Of a DNA stretch of 47,558 nucleotides, positions 27,906-37,617 are shown in pieces. A program made the translations under genes and the position numbers. Under the pieces are notes generated by a model. It did not search any database. It had not been told where the DNA came from and saw only the letters and a program-made list of their open reading frames with translations. This stretch comes from Sphingomonas sp. Leaf339 (lineage in GTDB: Bacteria; Pseudomonadota; Alphaproteobacteria; Sphingomonadales; Sphingomonadaceae). Location of the stretch: assembly GCF_001426195.1 (NCBI RefSeq), contig NZ_LMRS01000002.1:1-47558 (forward strand). Direction: 5' to 3'. The stretch's first letter is position 1. The number at the start of each line of letters is the position of its first letter.

Positions 27906-29684
27906 TCAGGCGATACGGGTGTCGTCATCGGCCGCCGTATCGGCGGTCGTGGCGCGGGTGGTGTTGGCAGTGGCGCGGCGCGGTTCGGCGCTCTGCGGCG
28001 TGGGAGGGGGGCGATGCTGGCCCTGCCCGGTCGTGCCGGCATCGACGCCCGCGCCGACCGATGTCTGGCCCAGTCGCAGACCGCGTTGTTCGGCCGCTTC
28101 GGCAAGGCGTGGCTGCGCCTCCTGCAAAAGTGCGCGGGTCTGGGCCTGATCCGCGGTGAAGCGGACATGGAGCGTATCACCCTCCTGCCGAACCCCGACC
28201 TCGATCGCCCCCAGCGCATCGGGGACGACGCGTATGCGTGTATCGACCGCATCCGCGGCATCGCGCAGTAACTCGATCCGGTCGAGCATGGCGTGCGGCC
28301 AGCGATGATCGGCCAGATCCAGCGGCGGCCCCCCCGCTGCCATCGCCACAGGCAGGACGGACGACGGTGTGCGGTCGATACCGCCAATGGGGGCCGTCGG
28401 CGTGTCCATCGCGATCGGCTTGGGCGTGTCAGTCGTCTGTTCGGTCAGACCAGCCGCCATCCGCGCCGCACTGAACACGATGCCGGCGGGCGCCGGCGCG
28501 GCTGGCACGAACGGCGGCGGCGATGTGTTCTCGCGGTCGATCACCTCGTCCGAGCGAACCTTCGGGGTGGGCGCAGGTCCCGGCGTCGGTATATCGAATG
28601 ACGGCGTTGACGTGGCATCGAGCCCAGTCGCGAGGTTCGTGGGCGCAACGGGCAACGGCTGCCCCGCCACCACCGCCGGCGAAATCTGCCACGCGGCAGG
28701 CAGCGGTATCGATAGCGATGCCGCCATCGGAGGTTCGATCGATTGAGCGGCTGCCGGCGATACATCTAGACGCTGGTAGTTGGTTGCCAGTATCGCCCTG
28801 GTCGGCGCTGCGGCTGCCAGTGTTTGGATAGAGACGATCCCTGTCGAAGGGGAAGTCGGGCTCCGATAGCTAGCCGCCGGCTCAATAGCAGCGAGCGCGG
28901 GCGTTCCTGGCGTGGCTACAGTCGTCACCGAAGTACTGACCGGCACCCTTAGGGGAAGCGAGGCTGTTCCAACCAGGGGCTCGGTCATGGCCGTTACTGG
29001 CTGTTGCGTCCCGTCGTCGGAACGTGACGTAGTGACAGCAGCGTTGATCGGCTCGACCGAAGGCGTCGGCATCACGGGAACGGTCTGATCGAACTGCGCC
29101 CGATCGGCGGGCGCGACGGACGGCGGTGTGATGGCAGGCAAACTTGAACCGGCAAACGCGGCCGCCATGGTCGTGGTCCGCGTGGCCAGGGCCATGCTGC
29201 CAATCGAAGCTTTCGACGTAATATCGGCGGCAATTGTGGGGATAGTCGGCACACCAACGGACGCCGGCATGAATGCCGCCAGTGCCGCCCTCGGATCGAC
29301 CGGCATTCCGTCCGGGAGAGCAACGGGTGAGAGCGCACCGTCCTCGCCCTGTCCCCGCCGGTCAATCGAGGTAAGCGTGGTCGGAACCGTGCTGCCGATC
29401 GAAACGACCGGCGCCGCATCGGTCGGCGGAGTGGGCGCCGCAACAGGCACCGGCATGAACGCGGCTAGCGCCGCCCATGGATCGAACGACATCGCCTCCG
29501 GCAGGGCCGCCGGCAAGAGCTTGCCGTCCTTGCCATCCTCCTGCCGGTCATCTGTGACGAGCGCGCCATCGCCCACATTTTCCACCTCACCCGGCAGCGC
29601 GAACACCGCCAAGCCCAATACCGACATGGACGGTGCACGCGGGGCGCTGGCTGCGGTGGGGGTCGTGGTGGCGGGCTGGATCAT
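27906..29684 (-). CDS. fliK: FliK hook-length control protein
   Basis: FliK measures the hook and triggers FlhB to switch export. The 592-residue protein, rich in Ala, Pro and Thr, ends in the Flg_hook domain (about 500-575, RVVPDALGAIEVGVRQEGD, then TRALLQEAQPRL). The N-terminal half holds a tandem duplication of about 62 residues (roughly 45-107 and 108-170), each with an LPxxMxxDPxAALAAFMP core. The start is uncertain: ATG 29684 is used here, TTG 29702 adds 6 residues. Confidence 0.85.
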   Translation of the reverse strand: MIQPATTTPTAASAPRAPSMSVLGLAVFALPGEVENVGDGALVTDDRQEDGKDGKLLPAALPEAMSFDPWAALAAFMPVPVAAPTPPTDAAPVVSIGSTVPTTLTSIDRRGQGEDGALSPVALPDGMPVDPRAALAAFMPASVGVPTIPTIAADITSKASIGSMALATRTTTMAAAFAGSSLPAITPPSVAPADRAQFDQTVPVMPTPSVEPINAAVTTSRSDDGTQQPVTAMTEPLVGTASLPLRVPVSTSVTTVATPGTPALAAIEPAASYRSPTSPSTGIVSIQTLAAAAPTRAILATNYQRLDVSPAAAQSIEPPMAASLSIPLPAAWQISPAVVAGQPLPVAPTNLATGLDATSTPSFDIPTPGPAPTPKVRSDEVIDRENTSPPPFVPAAPAPAGIVFSAARMAAGLTEQTTDTPKPIAMDTPTAPIGGIDRTPSSVLPVAMAAGGPPLDLADHRWPHAMLDRIELLRDAADAVDTRIRVVPDALGAIEVGVRQEGDTLHVRFTADQAQTRALLQEAQPRLAEAAEQRGLRLGQTSVGAGVDAGTTGQGQHRPPPTPQSAEPRRATANTTRATTADTAADDDTRIA

Positions 29685-29724
29685 GAAGCGGTCGGATCTC
29701 AATGCGATGGTGTAGACCTGTCCT

Positions 29725-30147
29725 TCAGCAAGGATCGTGCCGTTTGCCTTTGGAAACCGCGGGCAGGTCCTCCAGCGCCCGCATCGCCTTCGCGAGATCG
29801 AGGCGCCGCGCGCCGTCGAGCAGCTTTTCGACGGCGGTCTGGTCGCGCTTGGCCGCGCGAGTCGCTTCTTCGGCCGCCATGGCCCGCTGGCCGGCTATGC
29901 GAACGCGGCTAGCCGCGGCGTCGGCGGAGAGCTGAAGACGCTCCCGATAGAAGGCACTGGCAGACAGATGCTGTGCCGCCAGCACCTCGGCCGTCGGCGC
30001 GACCGCATCGACCAGTGCGGCGATCCGGTCCGTCAGCGCCGTCTCGCTCGCGAGCGTGTCATGGTGACGCATCTCGTCAGCGCGGGCGAGGCCGAGCTGC
30101 AATGTTCGCACGCGGTGGATGCGCGCGAGCGTCGCCGCGCGCGTCAT
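29725..30147 (-). CDS. fliJ: FliJ export chaperone/stalk
   Basis: The 140-residue protein is almost entirely helical and charged, with the two-helix coiled-coil layout of FliJ, the rotor stalk of the FliI ATPase. Sequence identity in this family is low, so the call rests on length, coiled coil and position between fliI and fliK. Its ATG overlaps the fliI stop. Confidence 0.82.
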   Translation of the reverse strand: MTRAATLARIHRVRTLQLGLARADEMRHHDTLASETALTDRIAALVDAVAPTAEVLAAQHLSASAFYRERLQLSADAAASRVRIAGQRAMAAEEATRAAKRDQTAVEKLLDGARRLDLAKAMRALEDLPAVSKGKRHDPC

Positions 30148-31463
30148 CCTTCGCCGAACACGCCGACCAACTCGGCGGCAGCGACCGACAGCGGCACGAC
30201 CTCGTCCGCATCCTGGCGGATGTAATCGGTGATGGCGGGGTGGCAGGCGATGGCGGCATCGATCGCCGGGTCTGCGCCGGGACGATAGGCACCCATCAGC
30301 ACCAGATCGCGATTTTCCTCATACGTCGCCAGATGCCGGCGCAGCACACGGGCGGCGCGAACATGCTCGCGCCCGACGATGTCGGTCATCACCCGGCTGA
30401 CCGAGGGGCCGACGTCGATCGCCGGATATACGCCGCGTTCCGCCAGCGCCCGGCTGAGCACGATGTGACCATCGAGGATCGACCGGGCGGAATCAACGAC
30501 CGGATCGTTGCCGTCGTCGCCATCTGCCAGCACGGTGTAGATGGCGGTGATCGATCCAGATCCTTGTGCATCGGCGCCGGCACGTTCGATCAGGTTGGGC
30601 AGCATCGCGATGGCAGACGGTGGATAGCCCCGCGCCGACGCCGGCTCGCCCAGCGCCAGTCCGATCTCTCGACCGGCATGGGCGACGCGGGTCAGCGAAT
30701 CCATGATGAGCAGCACGCGCTTGCCCTCGGCGCGAAACGCCTCGGCGATGGCGTGGGTGCGGAGTGCCCCACGGATGCGCAGCACCGGCGAATGATTGGC
30801 CGGCACTGCGACCACGACGGAGCGTGCCCGTGCCTCGCCTGCGACCTTGGTATCGAGGAAATCGGCGACTTCGCGCGATCGCTCGCCGATCAAGCCAATG
30901 ACCACCACATCGGCCTTGGCCGCGCGAACCATCATGCCGAGCAGCACCGACTTGCCGACGCCCGATCCGGCCATGATGCCGATCCGCTGCCCCTGCCCCA
31001 CGGTCAGCAATCCGTTGATCGCGCGAACGCCGACGTCGAGCGGCTCGAGCACACGACCGCGATCGAGCGGCCCCTGCAACTTGCCCGCCAGTGGCCAGCG
31101 ACCGGCACCACGGATCGGGCCGAGGCCATCGATCGGCCGGCCCGCGCCATCGACGACGCGACCGAGCAGCGCCGCCCCCACCTCCGCCTCGCCGGGCGCA
31201 CCGACCGGCCGGACGGGCGCCCTGGGCAACAGCGCGGCGGGACCGCCCAGATTCATCATCAGCGTGCGTTCGCCGCGAAAGCCGATGACCTCCGCCTCTA
31301 CCGCATCGCCGACCCGGCATACGGTGCCGACCGGCAACGACAGCCCGACCGCCTCCATCAGCAATCCGTCATAGGAGGCCAGGCGGCCCGACACGGAGGC
31401 GGTCGGCCGGAAATCGGCATTCGCCAGCGTGCCGAGATAATCGGCGGTGAAGCGGTTCAGCAT
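30144..31463 (-). CDS. fliI: FliI flagellar export ATPase
   Basis: FliI is the hexameric ATPase of the export apparatus, related to F1-beta. The 439-residue protein has Walker A GSGVGKS near 166-172, Walker B around VLLIMDSLTRVAHAGRE, and the C-terminal RQDADEVVPL region. ATG 31463 overlaps the fliH stop (TGATG) and matches the family start; the longer frame to 31514 lies inside fliH. Confidence 0.95.
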   Translation of the reverse strand: MLNRFTADYLGTLANADFRPTASVSGRLASYDGLLMEAVGLSLPVGTVCRVGDAVEAEVIGFRGERTLMMNLGGPAALLPRAPVRPVGAPGEAEVGAALLGRVVDGAGRPIDGLGPIRGAGRWPLAGKLQGPLDRGRVLEPLDVGVRAINGLLTVGQGQRIGIMAGSGVGKSVLLGMMVRAAKADVVVIGLIGERSREVADFLDTKVAGEARARSVVVAVPANHSPVLRIRGALRTHAIAEAFRAEGKRVLLIMDSLTRVAHAGREIGLALGEPASARGYPPSAIAMLPNLIERAGADAQGSGSITAIYTVLADGDDGNDPVVDSARSILDGHIVLSRALAERGVYPAIDVGPSVSRVMTDIVGREHVRAARVLRRHLATYEENRDLVLMGAYRPGADPAIDAAIACHPAITDYIRQDADEVVPLSVAAAELVGVFGEG

Positions 31464-32164
31464 CAGGCGGGTAGAGGCACGCGGTCGATCGCAGCGGCCA
31501 GTTGTTCCAGCCACAGCGCCGGCCCGTCCTCGACCACGGTCGATGCGCTTTCCAGCACGAAGGCACCCCGCGCGACATTGGCGTCGCCGACCGCAAACAC
31601 CGTCCCCGGCAACCGCCCCTCGATCAGCACGACATCGTCGGGATGGAGGCGAAGGAGCGCCGACTCGGCCCCGTCCGCCAGCATTTCGGTGGCGATCTGG
31701 ACGCGCGCGTGAAGGCGATCGGCGGCGACGCCGACATCGCCGACGATGCGGGTGACGAGCATCAGCACCGTCTGGCGCAGTTGTGCCGCAACCTGCTCAC
31801 GGTCGATCCGGTCGCTGCCCAGCGCAGCGGCGACACCCGCCGTCAGCGCCTCGTCGCGCGCGCGCGTCGCGGTGGCCGCTGCCGCCGCTGCGGCCAGACC
31901 CTCGGCGTAGCCGGCGGCATGCGCGGTTTCCAGCGGATCGACGAAGCACGACTGATCGAGGCTGGCGTCCAGCGGATTCCAGCCGGCGGTCGGGTTCTCG
32001 CCCGGATTGGCGGGGCTGAAGTGGCGCGGTTCCACCATCGTCGTTGCCGACCGGGTGCGCGGATCGCTCGGCGCGAAACCGGCGGGCGGCGCAAAGGCGG
32101 CCTGCAGGATATGGGTAGCCGCGCTGTGGCGTGCGGCGAAGCCGGCGACGAAACCCTCAGACAT
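31463..32164 (-). CDS. fliH: FliH, FliI regulator
   Basis: FliH binds FliI and the C ring, like the b/delta stator of ATP synthase. The 233-residue protein has an Ala-rich helical middle (GYAEGLAAAAAAATATRA) and a C-terminal globular domain (DDVVLIEGRLPGTVFAVGDA). Position between fliG and fliI supports the call. It overlaps fliG by 8 bases. Confidence 0.85.
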   Translation of the reverse strand: MSEGFVAGFAARHSAATHILQAAFAPPAGFAPSDPRTRSATTMVEPRHFSPANPGENPTAGWNPLDASLDQSCFVDPLETAHAAGYAEGLAAAAAAATATRARDEALTAGVAAALGSDRIDREQVAAQLRQTVLMLVTRIVGDVGVAADRLHARVQIATEMLADGAESALLRLHPDDVVLIEGRLPGTVFAVGDANVARGAFVLESASTVVEDGPALWLEQLAAAIDRVPLPA

Positions 32165-33164
32165 AATCGTCCTCGCCCGCCCCCATCTGGATCGTGCCGT
32201 CCTTCGCCAGACCGCGCGCGATCGCGATCATCGCCTTTTGCGCTTCCAGCACTTCGGCGAGCTTCATCGGCCCGCGTGCCTCCATCTCGTCGCGGATGCC
32301 GTCGGCGGCGCGCGCCGACATGCAACCCAGGAAGCGAGCGCGGATCGTTTCGTCGACGCCCTTCAGCGCCTTGGTCAGGATTTCGCCATCGACGTTGCGG
32401 ATCACGGTGCCGAGATTCTTGTCGTCCATCTCCAGCAGGTTGTCGAAGACGAACATCGCCTCCTCGATCTGCTTGGCGACCTCGCGGTCGATCTTGAATA
32501 GTTTCGGCATGACCCGCTGTTCGGTCGCCTTGCGGGCGCCGGACAGGATCTTCGCGGCCTCGCGCGTGCCGCCCAGCGTCACGGCGGCGGCGCTGGCCGA
32601 TCCGGTCCGCTGCGCCAGCAGGGTCTTCAACGTATCGACCGCCTCCGGTGTGATCGGCCCCAGCTTGGCGATGCGGTGCAGGATATCAGGCTGGGCGGTA
32701 TCGGGCAGCAGCTCCAGCACCTGTCCACCGATCGACGGATCGAGATTGGCGATCAGCACGGCGGCAATCTGCGGATGCTCCTTCTCGATCATCGCGGCGA
32801 TATCGGTCGCGTCCATCCAGTCGAGCAGTTCCAGCTCGCACGCCGCTTCGGCCGGTGTTATCCGCGCGAGCACGCTCTCCGCCTTTTCGGCACCCAGCGC
32901 ACGGTTCATTACCGCTTCCACCTGCGGACGCGGGTCGAACGAAATGCCGGTCCGCTCGCGAGCACGGCCGACGAAATCGTCCAGCACGTCCTCGACCTCC
33001 TGTTCCGACACGTCGGCGACGTTGAACATCGCCGCGCCGAGCTGGCGTACCTCGTCCGGCTCCAGTTTCTGGAGGATGGCTGCCGCCTCTTCCTCGCCGA
33101 CGATCATCATCAGCACGGCTGCGCGTTCGATGCCGGTATAGGTCCGCATCGCGAGTGCGCTCAC
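32157..33164 (-). CDS. fliG: FliG motor switch protein
   Basis: FliG is the C-ring protein that touches the stators. The 335-residue protein has the three FliG domains: N-terminal (GIERAAVLMMIVGEEEAAAIL), middle with HPQIAAVLIANLDPS (EHPQ motif), and C-terminal with charged helix (GVDETIRARFLGCMS). GTG 33164 overlaps the fliF stop; ATG 33149 is an alternative. Confidence 0.95.
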   Translation of the reverse strand: MSALAMRTYTGIERAAVLMMIVGEEEAAAILQKLEPDEVRQLGAAMFNVADVSEQEVEDVLDDFVGRARERTGISFDPRPQVEAVMNRALGAEKAESVLARITPAEAACELELLDWMDATDIAAMIEKEHPQIAAVLIANLDPSIGGQVLELLPDTAQPDILHRIAKLGPITPEAVDTLKTLLAQRTGSASAAAVTLGGTREAAKILSGARKATEQRVMPKLFKIDREVAKQIEEAMFVFDNLLEMDDKNLGTVIRNVDGEILTKALKGVDETIRARFLGCMSARAADGIRDEMEARGPMKLAEVLEAQKAMIAIARGLAKDGTIQMGAGEDDYV

Positions 33165-34822
33165 TTGGCGTCGGCCTTTATCATGTCGCGCACGGCCAGC
33201 GCGGCGCGGGCAGGATTATCACGCGTGAAGCCGCGGACCGCACCGATCCGCTCGTCATAGCCACGGCTGTTTTCCAGCTGATCAAGGCTGACGGGCGGCG
33301 CGACCATCGGCATGCCATCGGGACCGGGCAGCCCGACACCGGCGACCGCCGGCACGGTGGCATCCTCGCGCTTCTTCATCAGGCCCTTGGCCAGCGGCCG
33401 GACGCCCAGGAACAGCACGAGCAGCGCGATGAGGATCGCGGTGCCGTTGCGGGCGAGCACCGGCAGCCACGCATTGTCGTACCACTTGGTCGTGTCGGCC
33501 GTGTCGGTGGCGCCTGCGAACTTGCGGCTTATGACCGTCACCTGATCCTGCCGCTGCTGGTCGTATCCGACCGCGCTCTTCACCAGATCGGTCAGCTGAG
33601 TGATTTCCATCTGCGTGCGGCGGCCCTTGTCCGGATCGCGCAGCACCACCGCCACCGACAACCGCTTGACCGATCCCGGCGCGGCCCGCGTCACCGAAAC
33701 CTCACGGCCCAGATCATAGGCGCGCTGATAGCTGTCGGTTTGCTTGGCGGGATCGGGCGAGGCGGCACCGGCGACGGGCTGCGGTCCACCGCTCGCGCCG
33801 ACTGCAGGCGTTGGCACCTGCAAGGTGCTGGCCGGCGGCGGCGTGTTCGAAAGCGCACCCGGAATGCCGCCCGGCCCGCCGCCATCCTTCTGATTTCCGG
33901 TCCACGCACCGGTCTCGGCACGCAACGTACCCTGCTTGTCATAGCTTTCGCGCGTCGCCTGCGTCTCGTCGAGATTGACGTCCGCCTGCACTTCCGCCGA
34001 GAAATTGCCGGCACCCAGCAATGGCGTGAGCAACTGCGTCAATTGCTGGCGATACTTGTCCTCGACCCGCGCCTGGAACGCGATGCGCTCGTCCCCCATC
34101 GCCCCCGCCGCGTCACGGCCGCCGGGACGGGTCAGCAAGGCGCCGGCCTGATCGACAATCGTGACGGCATCGGGCTTCATCCCCGGCACCGACGAGGCGA
34201 CCAGATTGATGATCGACGACACCTGCGCCTCGCTCAGCGTCCGGCCGGCGCCCAGCTTGACGATCACCGACGCCGATGGCGCGGCCCGGTCCCGCACGAA
34301 GACGGAGGCTTCCGGCATCGCGAGATGGACGCGCGCCTCCACCACCGAATCGATATCCTGGATCGAGCGGGCGAGTTCGGTCTCACGCGCCTGACGCAGG
34401 CGTTCGCCCTCCACCGCGCGGCTGACTCCCATCGGCAATTGATCGAGGATCGCATATCCGCCGGGTGCCGCCTTGGGCAGGCCCTGCCCGGCAAGCAACA
34501 TGCGCGCCCGGCTGTAATCGTCCTCACCCACGGTCAGCGCGCCGGTGGCGTCATCGACATGCGCGGCGATATTCGCCTGCTCGAGGCTCTGGACGACAGC
34601 TGCCTTGTCGGCATCGGCGAGGCCGGAGAACAGCGTCTTCTGCGTTGGCGTGGACAGGCTCATCCAGGCAAGCGCAGCGGCACCGATCAACCCGACAAGC
34701 AGCGCCATCGGGGCCGAGCGACGGACCGCCGGCTGGGCCATGACGCCGCGGATCTGCTGGAGCGGATTGGCGAAACGCTCGGGGGTACCCGACGCGATAG
34801 TGGTGGTCAGGGCGGTGCTCAT
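33161..34822 (-). CDS. fliF: FliF MS-ring protein
   Basis: The 553-residue protein builds the inner-membrane MS ring and rotor base. It has an N-terminal membrane helix (APMALLVGLIGAAALAWM), the YscJ/ring-building domains (EGERLRQARETELARSIQDI; ASVIVKLGAGRTLS), a Pro/Gly-rich loop (about 290-340), a second helix (TAILIALLVLFLGVRPL), and a cytoplasmic tail that binds FliG. It follows fliE after 4 bases. Confidence 0.95.
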   Translation of the reverse strand: MSTALTTTIASGTPERFANPLQQIRGVMAQPAVRRSAPMALLVGLIGAAALAWMSLSTPTQKTLFSGLADADKAAVVQSLEQANIAAHVDDATGALTVGEDDYSRARMLLAGQGLPKAAPGGYAILDQLPMGVSRAVEGERLRQARETELARSIQDIDSVVEARVHLAMPEASVFVRDRAAPSASVIVKLGAGRTLSEAQVSSIINLVASSVPGMKPDAVTIVDQAGALLTRPGGRDAAGAMGDERIAFQARVEDKYRQQLTQLLTPLLGAGNFSAEVQADVNLDETQATRESYDKQGTLRAETGAWTGNQKDGGGPGGIPGALSNTPPPASTLQVPTPAVGASGGPQPVAGAASPDPAKQTDSYQRAYDLGREVSVTRAAPGSVKRLSVAVVLRDPDKGRRTQMEITQLTDLVKSAVGYDQQRQDQVTVISRKFAGATDTADTTKWYDNAWLPVLARNGTAILIALLVLFLGVRPLAKGLMKKREDATVPAVAGVGLPGPDGMPMVAPPVSLDQLENSRGYDERIGAVRGFTRDNPARAALAVRDMIKADAK

Positions 34823-34826
34823 CGGA

Positions 34827-35183
34827 TCAGACCGGCATGCTCATGATGTCCTTGTAGGCGGACAGCAGCTTGTTCCTGACCTGCAGGGTCGCCTCGAACC
34901 CCACGCTCGCCTGCTGGCGGGCCAGCATCACCTTGGCGATGTCGACCGTCTCGCCACGTTCGTAACTTTCCGACAGCTTGGCCGCCTGGTTCTGCCCCTC
35001 GTTGACGCTTTTCAGCGCACCGTCGAGCGTATCGGCGAAGCTGGTCGGCTGCGCTGAAACAGCGCCGGACGACGAGTTTGCGCTGGCGCGCCCCAGCGCC
35101 TGGTTGCGCTCCAGTATCTGGGCGCGAAGCTGCATGACGCGGTCGATTCCCATCGCCCCGCCGACACCATCAATGCCGCTCAT
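34827..35183 (-). CDS. fliE: FliE rod-MS ring adaptor
   Basis: The 118-residue protein has the FliE C-terminal signature: SFADTLDGALKSVNEGQNQ, then MLARQQASVGFEATLQVRNK and a final LLSAYKDIMSMPV. It links the MS ring to the proximal rod. The start overlaps the stop of the sigma-54 activator (ATGA). Confidence 0.93.
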   Translation of the reverse strand: MSGIDGVGGAMGIDRVMQLRAQILERNQALGRASANSSSGAVSAQPTSFADTLDGALKSVNEGQNQAAKLSESYERGETVDIAKVMLARQQASVGFEATLQVRNKLLSAYKDIMSMPV

Positions 35184-36463
35184 GCCGATGCCACCCGGGC
35201 GAGATCATCACCCTGTTCGCGCGCCTTGGCCAGTCGATAACGCAGCGTGCGTTCGGAGATGCCGAGGCGACGCGCGGTCTCGATGCGGCTGCCGTTACAG
35301 GCGGCCAGCGTGTCGCGGATCGCCTGGAACTCGCTCATCTGCACCACATTGCCCAGCGTCTCGGCCGGCATCGCGCTGATTGCGGGCAGGCTGTGCTGGA
35401 AGGACAGGGCGACGGGGCGATCGAACAGAACGTGGCTGCGGTCGATCATGTCGCCCCCGGCGAACAGCAGGGCGCGCTGCACCACATTCTCCAGCTCGCG
35501 GACATTGCCCGGCCAATCGTGCCGCATCAGCGCGTCCAGCGCATCGCGAGTGGGCCACGGCACGACGGCACGGTTGCCGGCATGGCGCAGGATCATCGTC
35601 GCGACGAGCGCGGGGATGTCGTCGGCCCGCTCGGCCAGCGATTTGGTCGACAACGGGAAGACGGCGAGACGGTAATAGAGATCCGCCCGGAACCGGCCCG
35701 CCGCCACTTCGGCCTGCAGGTCGCGATTGGCGCAGGCGATCACGCGCACGTCGATCGGCTGCGGCACGGAGGCGCCGATCGGCACTACCTCGCGCTCCTG
35801 CAACACGCGCAGCAGCTTCGACTGGAGCGCCAGCGGCATCTCGGCGATCTCGTCGAGCAGGATGGTGCCGCCATCGGCCGCGCGGAAGAACCCCTCCCCG
35901 CCCGACGATGCGCCGGTGAAGGCGCCCTTCTGATGGCCGAACAGCAGCGCTTCAAGCATCGTTTCGGGAAGTGCCGCGCAGTTGATCGCGATGAACGGCT
36001 TGGCCGAACGCGTGGAATTGGCGTGGATCGACCGGGCGAGCACTTCCTTGCCCGTGCCGGTCGGCCCGTTGATGAGGACGGTGATGTCCGCCTGCGCCAC
36101 CCGCTCGGCCAGCGCGAACAGCGCCAGCGTTTCCGGATCGGCTGCGGTCGGCAGATCGGGCCCACCGACCAGCGCCCGGACAAAGGCGTTGCCGACGGCG
36201 GCATCGGCCGGGCCGAACACGACACGATGCGGTGCACCGTCGCGGCCCGGCACGATGGCAGGGTTGGAGGCGAAGGCGCCGGTGCCGACGACCACGGTAC
36301 GGGCCGGCATCGTCACCGGCTCCCCCTCGGTCACCAGAAACAGGTCGCCCAGCTTTGGTGCGGCGGTCGTGGCCGATCCGATTTCGAAACCCTGGGCGCG
36401 CAGGGACGATACCAGCGCGTATCGCTGCTCCATCATCATTGCGGAAGGAAAGATCGTACGCAT
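35180..36463 (-). CDS. Sigma-54 activator, FlbD/FleQ-like
   Basis: This is the likely enhancer-binding protein for sigma-54 flagellar promoters. Of 427 residues, the first 105 form a receiver-like but degenerate domain with no clear phospho-acceptor context. The AAA domain has Walker A GPTGTGKE (133-140), the sigma-54 contact loop GAFTGA (180-185) and Walker B ILLDEI (201-206). A Fis-type helix-turn-helix closes it (about 385-425, RIETARRLGISERTLRYRL). ATG 36463 follows AGGGG by 7 nt and is preferred to 36481. Being first in the fli run and divergent from flagellin, it resembles FlbD of Caulobacter. Confidence 0.85.
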   Translation of the reverse strand: MRTIFPSAMMMEQRYALVSSLRAQGFEIGSATTAAPKLGDLFLVTEGEPVTMPARTVVVGTGAFASNPAIVPGRDGAPHRVVFGPADAAVGNAFVRALVGGPDLPTAADPETLALFALAERVAQADITVLINGPTGTGKEVLARSIHANSTRSAKPFIAINCAALPETMLEALLFGHQKGAFTGASSGGEGFFRAADGGTILLDEIAEMPLALQSKLLRVLQEREVVPIGASVPQPIDVRVIACANRDLQAEVAAGRFRADLYYRLAVFPLSTKSLAERADDIPALVATMILRHAGNRAVVPWPTRDALDALMRHDWPGNVRELENVVQRALLFAGGDMIDRSHVLFDRPVALSFQHSLPAISAMPAETLGNVVQMSEFQAIRDTLAACNGSRIETARRLGISERTLRYRLAKAREQGDDLARVASA

Positions 36464-36561
36464 GCAAAGCCCCTTGGACACTGGGCACTTATTGCCGGGT
36501 GCAGGGTAAACGCCGGGTAAACCCCAGCGAATATTTTCCGCCTGCGCGTACGACGTGCTCG

Positions 36562-36576
36562 TGGCGCGTCATACGC
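36562..36576 (+). promoter_or_regulatory. Weak sigma-54-like promoter candidate
   Basis: TGGCGC-N5-ACGC has the 12-base offset between GG and GC of sigma-54 promoters, but the -12 part is poor (ACGC for TTGC). It would drive fliC with a leader of about 150 bases. The 276-base gap between the activator and fliC holds no clear sigma-28 site by eye. An imperfect palindrome CCCGG-TG-CCGGG lies nearer the gene. Confidence 0.25.
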
Positions 36577-36739
36577 GCGCGTAAGGCGTTCTGAGCACCG
36601 GCGAAGCAATCGACGACCGTTGGCGAGGCCGGCAATTTTTTCCCTTAAGCCCGGTGCCGGGCGGTCGTTCCTTGCTGTGACGGCTCGGCCCTCCGCTCTC
36701 GGGGGCGGCGGGGAAGCCGTAAACCTGTGGAGATCAACC

Positions 36740-37567
36740 ATGACCGTTATCGCGACCAACACCTCGGCCCTGCGCGCCGCCAACGCTTCGATGACTGCCA
36801 ACGCCTCGCTGTCCACCGCGATGGAGCGGCTGTCGACGGGCAAGCGTATCAATTCCGCCAAGGACGATGCCGCCGGCCTCGCGATCGCCCAGTCGATGAC
36901 CGCCTCGATTCGCGGCATGAACCAGGCCGTCCGCAACGCCAATGACGGTATCTCGCTGGCGCAGACCGCCGAAGGCGCGCTGGGCGAAGTGACCAACATG
37001 CTGCAGCGTATCCGCGAACTGGCGGTTCAGTCGGCATCGGGTACCTATGGCGACACCAACGACCGCGTGAACCTGAACGCCGAAGTCACCGAACTGAAGG
37101 CACAGATCACTAGCGTCCTGTCGACCACCGAGTTCAACGGCACCAAGATCTTCAATTCCGGCACCACCGGCTACACCGCCCGCACGGCGGCGATCAGCAT
37201 CCAGGTCGGTTCGGAAGCGACCGACAAGGTCGATCTGAACATTGGCGCACCGGCCGATCTGGGCGCCGCCACCGTCGACACCGCCGCCAATTCGACGATT
37301 GCGCTGGGCAATGTCGACACGATGCTCGATTCGGTCGCCACGGCCCGCGCCAAGCTGGGCGCCGGCCAGAGCCGCCTGCAGTCGGTGGTCAACAACCTGA
37401 CCAGCAACGTCACCAACCTGTCCGACGCGCGCAGCCGGATCGAGGACGCTGATTTCTCGGCCGAGACGACCAACCTCGCCAAGGCGCAGATCCTGAGCCA
37501 GGCATCGACCGCGATGCTCGCCCAGGCGAACCAGTCGCAGCAGTCGGTGCTGAAGCTGCTCCAGTAA
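36740..37567 (+). CDS. fliC: Flagellin
   Basis: This is the filament protein. The 275-residue length makes it a short flagellin, typical of alphaproteobacteria. The N-terminal D0/D1 domain ([37 protein letters not shown]) and the C-terminal D0/D1 domain ([20 protein letters not shown] to SVLKLLQ) are joined by a small central domain of about 50 residues. GGAG is 7 nt before ATG 36740. It has no signal peptide and is exported with FliS help. It is transcribed away from the fli operon and followed by strong hairpins. Confidence 0.95.
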   Translation: MTVIATNTSALRAANASMTANASLSTAMERLSTGKRINSAKDDAAGLAIAQSMTASIRGMNQAVRNANDGISLAQTAEGALGEVTNMLQRIRELAVQSASGTYGDTNDRVNLNAEVTELKAQITSVLSTTEFNGTKIFNSGTTGYTARTAAISIQVGSEATDKVDLNIGAPADLGAATVDTAANSTIALGNVDTMLDSVATARAKLGAGQSRLQSVVNNLTSNVTNLSDARSRIEDADFSAETTNLAKAQILSQASTAMLAQANQSQQSVLKLLQ

Positions 37568-37577
37568 TCCAGCCTCC

Positions 37578-37617
37578 GGCGTCGGCACCGGCCCCCGAAT
37601 GCGAGGGTGCCGGCGCC
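37578..37617 (+). terminator. 12-bp hairpin after fliC
   Basis: Arms 37578-37589 and 37606-37617 pair over 12 bases (one G-U). There is no U-run, but the position 10 bases after the flagellin stop suggests a terminator or 3' stabilising hairpin. Confidence 0.6.

Noticed and set aside
36630..36680. Sigma-28 promoter before flagellin
   Set aside because: The TTAAG near 36650 is not followed at the right distance by a GCCGATAA-like box.
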